Assembly: GCA_003166025.1 (NCBI GenBank)
Contig: PMWT01000109.1
Span: 12,461 to 46,979, forward strand
Direction of reading: 5' to 3'
DNA from: Acidimicrobiaceae bacterium
GTDB taxonomy: Bacteria > Actinomycetota > Acidimicrobiia > Acidimicrobiales > Palsa-688
DNA length: 34,519 bases
A program made the position numbers and the translations under genes. The notes below the pieces were generated by a model that saw nothing but the letters and a program-made list of their open reading frames with translations, was not told where the DNA came from and made no database searches. Shown here piece by piece: positions 7,707-14,638 of the stretch (its first letter is position 1; each line of letters opens with the position of its first letter).

Positions 7707-9457
7707 CGGTGGTCCTACCGGGCAAAGACAGCCAATCCTGGGAAGGGGAAGAAGCGGCCAGCGGCGACGCTGTTTTCCTCGACGACGCCACCAAGCAACT
7801 GTTGCGCCAATTGGTAGAGGGTGCCCGTCCCGCAGCCGAGCCCAGCACGGGCCGGCCGGTCGATTGGGACGCGATCTGGAGCCTGGCCGCGAAGGGCCCC
7901 TCCGAGGAACTGGCGCTTGGGTCGGTACTGCTGGCGGCGGAGGAGGCCGCGGCCGGGGAGCTGGCAATGCCACCCTCCGCGCTCATGGCCGCCGTCGGGC
8001 GGGATGGTCACGCACACGCTCAGGCCCGGGGAGCAAGAAGGCTCCCGAGCCCCCCTTTGGTGCACGAGGCCCGCAACGAGCCTAAGTCGGCCGCTCTCGT
8101 CTTGCACGAGGCTCCAAGGCCCCCTGCCGTTGAGTTCCCGGTTGTCCGTGAGGTCCCCAAGGCGGGTGCCCCGGGTCGGCCTGTCGTCCAAGCGGCGTCG
8201 CCGGGCGCAGAGTTGCCCAAGCGGCTGCGCCGGGCGGTAGTCGGTGCCACTTGGGTGCGCAACCTGGGCATCATCGTCGTGCTGTTTTCCGTCTGGCAAC
8301 TGTGGGGTACGGGGATCGCCGAGGCACACTCGCAAAGCCAGTTGGGCGCCCAGTACAAAGCCTTGGTACAAAACGCGACGCCATATGCCGGCGTGTCAAC
8401 AACGCTACCGGCGGCCCCCGCGCTTCCTGCCGGGGCCGGGCGTCAGGCCGGAACCGTAGGCGCCTCCCTTCAAGCCAAGGCTTTCCAAGCCAACGCCTCC
8501 CTCGAGGCTGAAGCGAAGGCTTTCAGTGAGGCGACGCTTCCCGGCGGTGTGCTCGGTCGTATACGCATCCCGGCGATCGGAGTTTCCGACTATTTCGTTG
8601 CCGGGGTCGGGGAGGCCCAGCTCCAGGAAGGGCCGGGGCGTTACCCTGGCTCGGGGCTGCCCGGCCAGAGAGGTAACGTCGCCATCGCCGGGCACCGGAC
8701 TACCTACGGCGCCCCGTTTTTCCGGCTGGGCGAGGTCCATGTCGGGGACACGGTGATCATCGATACCCCCGAGGGACGGGCGACTTACAGGGTCTCGCAG
8801 CCCCCGTTCGCCGTGTCGCCCTATGATGTCGACGTGTTGGACGACTTCGGCGACGCCCGGCTGACCCTGACCACCTGTAACCCCCCGTTCTTGGCGACGA
8901 CCAGGTTGATTGTTGTGGCAAAGCTCAGCCAGTGGTTACCCACCGGGGCTCGGGCCCCGGTGGCGCTGGTGGCCGCTCCCCAGGGTGGCCCCGCGGCCGT
9001 CCCCACCACGTCGGGCCTGGCCCTCCATGCTCGGGCCGCGTCGCCGGTCGGGCCCAAGGCCGTTCGCTTGTCTTCGCCCTCGAGCCCAGTAAATTCCGTT
9101 GCCGTCTTGCCCGCCTCCAGGGTTGGGGCGCGGATGGCAAGGCCGTCGCCGGCTGGGCATCTCACGCCCGCCGCGGCTGTCGGGCCTGCCTCAGGCTCGA
9201 CCGCCGGCAACGAAGGCATCAACGACGCCGCGACCGTCGGGCAGGCCGCAACCGCCGAGGGTAACGGCTGGCACATGGCGCGGTTGCCCCTCGTACTGGC
9301 GGTCGTGATCGCCCTCTGCGCCCTAGGCGCTCTGTACGAGAGGGCGGTACGGTTTTTCACGGGCATCTCCCACTGGTTCGTGATGGTCCCTTTGTGGGCG
9401 GCAGGTTTGCTGGTCCTGTTCAGGGTCCTGGGATTGCTCCTCCCGGCGGACTTATGA
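7703..9457 (+). CDS. class E-like sortase (wall-anchoring transpeptidase)
   Basis: 584 aa. Sortases cut a C-terminal sorting signal and join the protein to the cell wall. The catalytic set is visible: His331 in AGHRTTYGAPF, Cys392 in TLTTCNPPF and Arg401 in ATTRLIV, within a sortase domain at ~280-410. A membrane segment (~187-203) precedes it, and a pair of membrane segments sits at the C-terminus (~525-584). Class E sortases usually have 200-350 residues. Here there is an extra ~180-residue cytoplasmic N-terminus, an Ala-rich spacer (~235-275), a ~115-residue low-complexity linker and the extra C-terminal membrane pair. Class assignment rests on the motif context and on LAxTG signals in the neighbouring genes. 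The ATG overlaps the upstream stop (ATGA). Confidence 0.9.
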   Translation: MTVVLPGKDSQSWEGEEAASGDAVFLDDATKQLLRQLVEGARPAAEPSTGRPVDWDAIWSLAAKGPSEELALGSVLLAAEEAAAGELAMPPSALMAAVGRDGHAHAQARGARRLPSPPLVHEARNEPKSAALVLHEAPRPPAVEFPVVREVPKAGAPGRPVVQAASPGAELPKRLRRAVVGATWVRNLGIIVVLFSVWQLWGTGIAEAHSQSQLGAQYKALVQNATPYAGVSTTLPAAPALPAGAGRQAGTVGASLQAKAFQANASLEAEAKAFSEATLPGGVLGRIRIPAIGVSDYFVAGVGEAQLQEGPGRYPGSGLPGQRGNVAIAGHRTTYGAPFFRLGEVHVGDTVIIDTPEGRATYRVSQPPFAVSPYDVDVLDDFGDARLTLTTCNPPFLATTRLIVVAKLSQWLPTGARAPVALVAAPQGGPAAVPTTSGLALHARAASPVGPKAVRLSSPSSPVNSVAVLPASRVGARMARPSPAGHLTPAAAVGPASGSTAGNEGINDAATVGQAATAEGNGWHMARLPLVLAVVIALCALGALYERAVRFFTGISHWFVMVPLWAAGLLVLFRVLGLLLPADL

Positions 9458-9777
9458 ACAGCGCAACTAGCCGCCAGCTGTCCGCGGCGGACAATGCCCA
9501 AAGCGGGTGGGAAGGCACGGTTGGCGAGCACCAGTCGGGCAGGGCCGATGCCCTGGCTCGTTTTATCGAGCCCGGCCGCCGAGCTTTCGAGCTTTCGCTG
9601 GCGTTCTGTGCCTTATCGCTGGCCTTCCCGTGGCTGGCGGTCGTGGCTATGGCCGCCGCCGGGCGTGCCTGGCAGCGAGGTACCAAACGGGCCTGGGGTG
9701 CAGTTCTGGCTGCTGCCTGGTGCTTTTTCCTCGGCATCGCGGTGAGGCAGTACCTGGGCTTGGGGATATTCCCATGA
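9454..9777 (+). CDS. small two-segment membrane protein of the pst-sortase operon
   Basis: 107 aa. The ATG at 9454 overlaps the sortase stop (ATGA) and its own stop overlaps the pstB start. The first ~45 residues are polar, followed by two hydrophobic segments (~48-65 and ~80-100) separated by a short basic loop (GRAWQRGTKRAWG). No family is recognised. Its place between the sortase and pstB in a fully overlapping gene chain implies co-translation with them; a helper for the sortase or the transporter is possible but is only inference. Confidence 0.75.
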   Translation: MNSATSRQLSAADNAQSGWEGTVGEHQSGRADALARFIEPGRRAFELSLAFCALSLAFPWLAVVAMAAAGRAWQRGTKRAWGAVLAAAWCFFLGIAVRQYLGLGIFP

Positions 9778-10796
9778 GCGGTCCCGAACGCGACCGCCCC
9801 ACCGGGCCCGTCTCCCCGGCCCCGCCGTCGTCGATGCCTTGGGCGCCATCACCCACCAAGCGCGACGGGCTGGCGGCCCCAAGACTGGCGGCTCTGAGGG
9901 AAGAGACGGTAAGTGGCACCTGGGCGGCACCAAGGTCGGCCGCTGTCGTAGCCATGCCCTTCCGCGCTGGCGTCGACGAGGGGTGGAGCCAGCAGGGCAC
10001 CGATGACATGGGGACCGCGGAGGTCAAAGGCGTCCTGGAGACACGGGATGTCTCATGCTGGTTCGGGAGCAACAAGGTGCTCGAGAAGGTGTCACTTGTA
10101 ATGCGCCCCCGCCAGGTCACCGCCCTCATTGGGCCATCCGGGTGCGGGAAATCGACATACTTGCGCACACTCAACCGGATGCACGAGCTCGTGCCCAGTG
10201 CTCGCCTCTCCGGTCAGGTCCTCTTGGACGGCGAGGACATTTATGGTCAAGGCGTTAGGGTGACCGAAACGAGGTTGCGTATAGGGATGGTGTTCCAAAA
10301 GCCCAACCCCTTCCCTTCGATGACGATCGCGCAGAACGTGCTGGCGGGCCTACGGCTCGCTGGGATCAAGGTGGACAACAAAGACGCCCTCGTGCAAGAG
10401 TGCCTGTCCCGGGCGGGGCTTTGGAACGAGGCTCGGTTCCGGCTCAACCAGTCGGGCGCGGCGCTTTCGGGTGGCCAGCAGCAGCGCCTGTGCATTGCCC
10501 GGGCCCTCGCCGTCAGGCCCGAGGTACTGCTGATGGACGAGCCCTGCTCGGCCCTCGACCCCATATCGACCGGCGTAATCGAGGAAACCATCGCCGAGCT
10601 GAGCCAGGAGATCACGATCGTCATCGTCACCCACAACATGCAGCAGGCACAAAGGGTCTCCCATCGGTGTGCCCTGTTCCTCGTCGACGGCGAGGGAAGG
10701 CCTGGGCATATCGTCGAGCAGGGGCCGACCGAGCAGGTGTTCGGTGACCCACAAGACCAACGGACTGCTGACTACGTAGGTGGCCGCTTCGGGTGA
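9774..10796 (+). CDS. pstB: phosphate ABC transporter ATPase PstB
   Basis: 340 aa ATPase that powers PstC/PstA. Walker A is GPSGCGKST (120-128), the Q-loop region is VFQKPNPFP (~174-182), the signature is LSGGQQQR (231-238), Walker B is LLMDEP (~252-257) and the switch His is in IVTHNMQQ. The pattern NRMHEL after Walker A is typical of PstB. The ATG at 9774 overlaps the upstream stop but gives a ~78-residue Pro-rich N-terminal extension not seen in ordinary PstB (about 250-260 aa). An in-frame ATG at 10008 would give a standard-length protein of 262 aa. I keep 9774 because overlap is the rule in this operon, but the start is uncertain. Confidence 0.93.
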   Translation: MSGPERDRPTGPVSPAPPSSMPWAPSPTKRDGLAAPRLAALREETVSGTWAAPRSAAVVAMPFRAGVDEGWSQQGTDDMGTAEVKGVLETRDVSCWFGSNKVLEKVSLVMRPRQVTALIGPSGCGKSTYLRTLNRMHELVPSARLSGQVLLDGEDIYGQGVRVTETRLRIGMVFQKPNPFPSMTIAQNVLAGLRLAGIKVDNKDALVQECLSRAGLWNEARFRLNQSGAALSGGQQQRLCIARALAVRPEVLLMDEPCSALDPISTGVIEETIAELSQEITIVIVTHNMQQAQRVSHRCALFLVDGEGRPGHIVEQGPTEQVFGDPQDQRTADYVGGRFG

Positions 10797-10798
10797 TT

Positions 10799-10818
10799 GA
10801 CGGCGCGGCAGGGCCGTC
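10799..10818 (+). terminator. possible bidirectional terminator hairpin after pstB
   Basis: A 6-bp perfect stem (GACGGC / GCCGTC) with an 8-base loop starts 3 bases after the pstB stop, between convergent genes. There is no T-tract on either side, so an intrinsic terminator is only a weak possibility. Confidence 0.3.
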
Positions 10819-10837
10819 CGCCCGGGTCGCGTCGCCC

Positions 10838-11662
10838 TCAGGTCATGGTGAGCAGCACGAGCCTGTCGATCCGGCCGTCATCGACGCGAAAGCAAAGCAC
10901 CGTTTCCTCGCTCGCCCCTCCGTCGTACGATGTGCGGTGATGGTCTAACACCCAGGGGCCGGCGACCTGCCGGCCTACCACACTTATCCTGCCGTCGGGG
11001 TAGTGCGTGAACACTTCGGCCATGCGGCGCCCAATGGCGGGAGCACCCTCGACCAGCACGCGGCCGGTGGCGTCGGAGAGCACGGCTGTAGCCGAAAGGC
11101 AGTCGACCAGTTGTGGCTCGTTCCCGGCGTTGTAGGAGGCGATATAACGCTCTACGGTCTCGATAATAAGCTGTGGCATGGATGGGGATGACGGTCCGCC
11201 CGATAAGACGATGACTTTCGGCTCCGACGGCTCCCCCGGGGAGGGCTCGGAAGCCGGGCGGGAAGACGTTGGCACAGTCGGGTCGACGGCAGACCTGGGG
11301 GAATGCCCGGCGAGCGGTACGACGGTCGGATCCTCCACCGGCTCGGTATCTACGAGCGGCTCGAGGGGAGGCTCGACCTCCACCATCGCCCCGGACGTGC
11401 GCAGGGCCTCCGCCAGCTGGCTCGCCGCCGGCGCTTCGGCACCGACGAGCACCTCGGGGTGCTGGCCGAGGACGGCCGCTTCCAGGTAATCGTAGGCGAG
11501 CTCGGCGGGGCACCCCATCTTGAAAAGGACTCCGAGCACCTCGAGCGGCTGCTGGCCCGGGTCGACCAGCCGCACGCTGACGCCGGGAGAAACCTGACCG
11601 GCGGAGGGGCGACCACCGCTGTAGTCCGCCGGGTAGGCACCGCGCTTGTCCGCACCGATCAT
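10838..11662 (-). CDS. L7/L12-C-terminal-like plus NTF2/SnoaL-like two-domain protein
   Basis: 274 aa from the ATG at 11662, chosen because GGTGGG lies 4-9 bases upstream; a TTG at 11704 would add 14 residues. The N-terminal part (~25-100) has the pattern of the ribosomal L7/L12 C-terminal fold: VSVRLVDPGQQPLEVLGVL, a helix with paired Ala/Tyr, then ASQLAEALRTSGAMVEVE. A Pro/Ser/Glu-rich linker (~100-160) follows, then an NTF2/SnoaL-like domain (~165-274) starting IIETVERYIASYNAGNEPQLVDCL and ending with the strand pair ETVLCFRVDDGRIDRLVLL. No signal peptide, so cytoplasmic. Function is not known; SnoaL-like folds range from enzymes to ligand binders. It points towards pstB and is not part of that operon. 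Confidence 0.7.
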   Translation of the reverse strand: MIGADKRGAYPADYSGGRPSAGQVSPGVSVRLVDPGQQPLEVLGVLFKMGCPAELAYDYLEAAVLGQHPEVLVGAEAPAASQLAEALRTSGAMVEVEPPLEPLVDTEPVEDPTVVPLAGHSPRSAVDPTVPTSSRPASEPSPGEPSEPKVIVLSGGPSSPSMPQLIIETVERYIASYNAGNEPQLVDCLSATAVLSDATGRVLVEGAPAIGRRMAEVFTHYPDGRISVVGRQVAGPWVLDHHRTSYDGGASEETVLCFRVDDGRIDRLVLLTMT

Positions 11663-11716
11663 GCGCCCACCAATGCCACGAACCCCAGGGTAGCTTGCCG
11701 ACAACGTGTAGGGCCT

Positions 11717-12064
11717 CTACGGCAACCGATAAAGTCGGTCTTCCCTTGGGGGGGGCCTGTCCCCTGCACGGGGCTTGTCAGCGTAGGCTTCGACGGCCGG
11801 TTCCCGCACGTCGATCTCGTGGCCCTCCCACGCCGCCGCTGCCCTGAGCTCTTCTTCGTCCGCTTTGTGCTGGCGCCGCACTTCGCGGATGTGGGTGAGG
11901 AACCACGTCGCCGCACTGCTGCGGCTGACGTCCCTTGCGGTAAAGCCACATATCCGGCACGTCGCCAGCCAGACGCCTTGCTCAAGGGTGTAAGCGGCTC
12001 GGTGGCGCGGCCCTTCGACAACCTGACGGTCCACGGCTTCTCCAAGCGTTCTGCGGGTTTGCAC
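11717..12064 (-). CDS. small CxxC hypothetical protein
   Basis: 115 aa, GTG start at 12064. Codon third positions are mostly G or C in this frame, unlike the competing frames on both strands. The core reads VWLATCRICGFTARDV and then WFLTHIREVRRQH. A CxxC pair followed about 20 residues later by a His suggests a small zinc-binding fold. The C-terminus is charged and Pro-rich. No convincing Shine-Dalgarno sequence is seen. It lies 54 bp upstream of the L7/L12-like gene on the same strand and could be co-transcribed with it. Family not recognised. Confidence 0.5.
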   Translation of the reverse strand: MQTRRTLGEAVDRQVVEGPRHRAAYTLEQGVWLATCRICGFTARDVSRSSAATWFLTHIREVRRQHKADEEELRAAAAWEGHEIDVREPAVEAYADKPRAGDRPPPREDRLYRLP

Positions 12065-12248
12065 CTACAATTGCTCAGCTTCTTGTTGCAGGGATGGCGG
12101 GAAGGTGTCGTTTGGGTTAACTTTGGGTGCCGTCCAGCCAAACTTTCCGGTGGCCGGTGTTCGAACGCCCTGACAGAGCCTCGGCGCTCGACGTCGGCCA
12201 ATATTTCCTCTTCTCTTCCCCCGGCTCCATCGAGTTGTATGGAGGCAG
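12065..12248. promoter_or_regulatory. divergent regulatory region before the exosortase gene
   Basis: 184 bp of lower GC than the flanking genes, between the leftward CxxC gene and the rightward exosortase. It probably holds the promoters of both. GGAGG at 12241-12245 is the exosortase ribosome binding site, with an unusually short 3-base gap. No operator, riboswitch or tRNA could be recognised. Confidence 0.4.
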
Positions 12249-13979
12249 ATGCAGATAGCACACGTGACTTTCGGCGTCCCATTTAAGACGTGGCGGGAGC
12301 GCCAACGCAGCTGGTGGGTTTGTCTAGACCACACCAGCCGGACCGTTGTCCAGCTGTCGCTTGTCATCGGCGGGACCCTGGTCGCCTATCACTATTCGTT
12401 GCTCACGTTGCTCGAGCAGCTTGACGTGCAATCCCCCCTGGCCTACGTCGGTCTGGTGCCGGTCTTCGCCCTCGCTCTGGCGGCGGCGTACATGACCCCC
12501 AAGGTCGAGGAGCCGAACATCTACGACCGCCAGGTCGACTACATCGTGGGGGTACCGCTGCTGCTGGTCGCGGCGGCCATCACCATGTTGCTACCTCACC
12601 ACATGTCGGCCACCTTTTGGCAGTGGCGGGTCGACCTCCTGGCCGTGCCCCTCTTCGTCGCCGGCCTCGTCGCCATAGTTTTCGGTACCCGGGTGCTCTG
12701 GCGGCAACGCCTGGCCGTGCTCTACCTCTTGCTTGCCCTGCCCGCCCTGTACACCGTCGTGCTCGCCTCCACGCTCGTCCGGTACACCAACTTCACTGTC
12801 GACGCGCTGCGAGACATCCTCAAGTACATACCAGTGGCCAAGGCCGATGTGGTCCCCGGCGACCCCCTGTTCACCGTCACCCATCACGGGTCGAGCTTCC
12901 CCCTGGCCGTGGTCACGGCATGCTCGGGCGTGGATGGCCTCGTGGGCTTCCTCTTGATCGGCCTGCTCTTTGCGGCCATGATGCATGGCCCGCTACTAAG
13001 AAAGATGTTGTGGCTGTTGGCGGGCCTACCACTGTTGTGGGCGATCAACCTCGGCCGCATCATGTTCATCTTCTGGGCCGGTAGGCAGTGGGGCGAGAAG
13101 GTCGCACTCACTGTATTCCACCCGGTGATCGGTCTCATTACATTCAGCGCCGGCGTCACGCTCTGGGCGCTGGCCCACCGTTGGGCCGGCCTTCGTCTCG
13201 CCCCTTTCGCCGGGGGGGGCCGCCGCCGCGCCGATGAACCCGTTGTCCGCCGCGGGGTGCTCCCCGTGCCCGCTATCGCCGCCGTCGCCATTTTCGTGGT
13301 CGTCGCATCGGTGGGCATTGGTGTGGGGGACACCTCGCTCAAGGACTATAACCTCGTCGAAACCGCCGTCGGAGAGCCGAGGCTCACGTCGTTCCTTGTC
13401 AACCCGGCCCGTGTCCCAGGCTGGACGTGGAGCTACGAGGCCCAGTTCCAAAACGGCAAGCCCGAGTTCGGCCTGGACTCGCTTTGGTACCGCTACCTCT
13501 ACCGGCCGACCAGCCAGGACGGCGCTCTACGAGCCACCGTCCCGGTCACCGCCGACGTCATCAATGCCTCGGGTATCTCGGGCTTCAACGCCTTTACTCT
13601 TCAGGACTGTTACAACTTCCATGGCTGGTCCGAGCGCGCCACCGTCGACGAAAACCTCGGGGGCGGCATTACCGGTCAGTCTCTTTCTTACGACTCCTCG
13701 CAATATGGCGACTGGTCCGTGCTGTACTGGCTTTGGCCTGTACTGGGGACTGAAGGCAACCCGACCGCCACGCGTTACGAACGCGTGGTGCTTTACGTCC
13801 AGGACGGCCCGCTGGCCACCGTGCAAGACCCCAAGACCGGTGTCAAGAGCACGGCGGCGTTGAGCCTCGACGAGCGCCTCACCGTCGACCGCGATTTCCT
13901 GACCGTGTTCGCGAGTGAGATCATTAAGGGGCAAAAAGCCGCGACGACCGAGACCATCGAAAGCGAGGCAGCCGCATGA
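12249..13979 (+). CDS. exosortase/archaeosortase family protein with EpsI-like C-terminal domain
   Basis: 576 aa. Exosortases are multi-membrane-segment enzymes that process proteins with PEP-CTERM-type tails and usually sit beside exopolysaccharide genes. The predicted catalytic residues are Cys225 in VTACSGVDG, Arg270 in NLGRIMF and His291 in TVFHPVIG, each at the edge of a membrane segment. About eight to ten hydrophobic segments cover residues 30-315. After one more segment (~337-358) a ~215-residue outer domain contains SGFNAFTLQDCYNFHGWS, whose D-C-Y-x3-G-W core resembles the EpsI/DUF3485 partner of exosortases (CY...GW). I therefore read it as an exosortase-EpsI fusion. It overlaps the next gene (ATGA). 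Confidence 0.88.
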   Translation: MQIAHVTFGVPFKTWRERQRSWWVCLDHTSRTVVQLSLVIGGTLVAYHYSLLTLLEQLDVQSPLAYVGLVPVFALALAAAYMTPKVEEPNIYDRQVDYIVGVPLLLVAAAITMLLPHHMSATFWQWRVDLLAVPLFVAGLVAIVFGTRVLWRQRLAVLYLLLALPALYTVVLASTLVRYTNFTVDALRDILKYIPVAKADVVPGDPLFTVTHHGSSFPLAVVTACSGVDGLVGFLLIGLLFAAMMHGPLLRKMLWLLAGLPLLWAINLGRIMFIFWAGRQWGEKVALTVFHPVIGLITFSAGVTLWALAHRWAGLRLAPFAGGGRRRADEPVVRRGVLPVPAIAAVAIFVVVASVGIGVGDTSLKDYNLVETAVGEPRLTSFLVNPARVPGWTWSYEAQFQNGKPEFGLDSLWYRYLYRPTSQDGALRATVPVTADVINASGISGFNAFTLQDCYNFHGWSERATVDENLGGGITGQSLSYDSSQYGDWSVLYWLWPVLGTEGNPTATRYERVVLYVQDGPLATVQDPKTGVKSTAALSLDERLTVDRDFLTVFASEIIKGQKAATTETIESEAAA

Positions 13980-14449
13980 GCAATATAAGCAAGGGCTCAG
14001 CCATCGAAGCCCGCAGAATGGCTCGCCGTAAGGACGAAATCGCGCGCGACCTTGAGGTGCTCGTGCAGCGCCTGGCCGAGAGCCGGGAGGCCATTGTGCG
14101 GCTTCTCGCCGCGTCCACCGGCGAAGAGCAGGCGACGCCCATCGAGCCGGCGCGCAACTCCGTGACGCCGCTCCGTGCTTTATGCAGCACGCTCGGTACC
14201 GCCGGCCCCGAACTCCCCGCAAGGGCCGATGAAACCCCGGGCCCGGCAGAGCGCGTACTGGTGGGAGCTGCCGGTGGGCTCGGGCAGGACGGCCAGGCGT
14301 GGGAGCGCTTCGTCAACGACGGCGAGGCGCTCGGCATGGCTGATGCCGACGCCCGAGGGACGCGGGCGGCGGGGCGCATGGTCCTGGCCGCCGTACTGGT
14401 GGCCGTCGGGGCTGTGGTACTGCTGACGGCCCTTGTTAGCCTGCTCTAA
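13976..14449 (+). CDS. tail-anchored coiled-coil membrane protein
   Basis: 157 aa, start overlapping the exosortase stop (ATGA). Residues ~10-45 are a charged helix likely to form a coiled coil (RMARRKDEIARDLEVLVQ). A Pro/Gly/Ala-rich middle follows, then a single C-terminal membrane segment (~134-156) with no residues after it. With no signal peptide it should face the cytoplasm. It does not match a PEP-CTERM or LPxTG substrate because the basic tail is missing. The overlap with the exosortase suggests a partner in the same process; family not recognised. Confidence 0.75.
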   Translation: MSNISKGSAIEARRMARRKDEIARDLEVLVQRLAESREAIVRLLAASTGEEQATPIEPARNSVTPLRALCSTLGTAGPELPARADETPGPAERVLVGAAGGLGQDGQAWERFVNDGEALGMADADARGTRAAGRMVLAAVLVAVGAVVLLTALVSLL

Positions 14450-14638
14450 CCCGTTCGAGCCAGCCGTCAGAGCAGGATTTTGCGACATCTCGGCTCTGTG
14501 ACCGAAGAATTCAGTTACCGTTCATCGGGCCTCTACTGGGACGCAAGATCCATCAGCAATACTCGCGTCGTGCGCACCCAGCGGCCGTACCACAAGAGCC
14601 CTACTCCTGGGAGCAATGCAGCCAAGGCCGGTCTGGTC

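Noticed and set aside
12155..12175. gttcgaac sequence like a tRNA T-loop
   Set aside because: The flanking bases do not pair into a T-stem, and no acceptor or anticodon arm is nearby.
11303..12286. 327-aa + strand frame across the L7/L12-like and CxxC genes
   Set aside because: Composition is random-like, and it runs against two - strand genes with good codon third-position bias.
12117..12305. 62-aa - strand frame with a slight Ada-like look (HLPPYNSMEPGEEKRKYW)
   Set aside because: The family's key Cys after HLP is missing, there is no ribosome binding site, and it overlaps the exosortase start.
14480..14638. 53-residue N-terminal extension of the glycosyltransferase from a TTG
   Set aside because: Lower GC, no family similarity and better fit as a leader region; the ATG at 14639 lies just before the GT domain.
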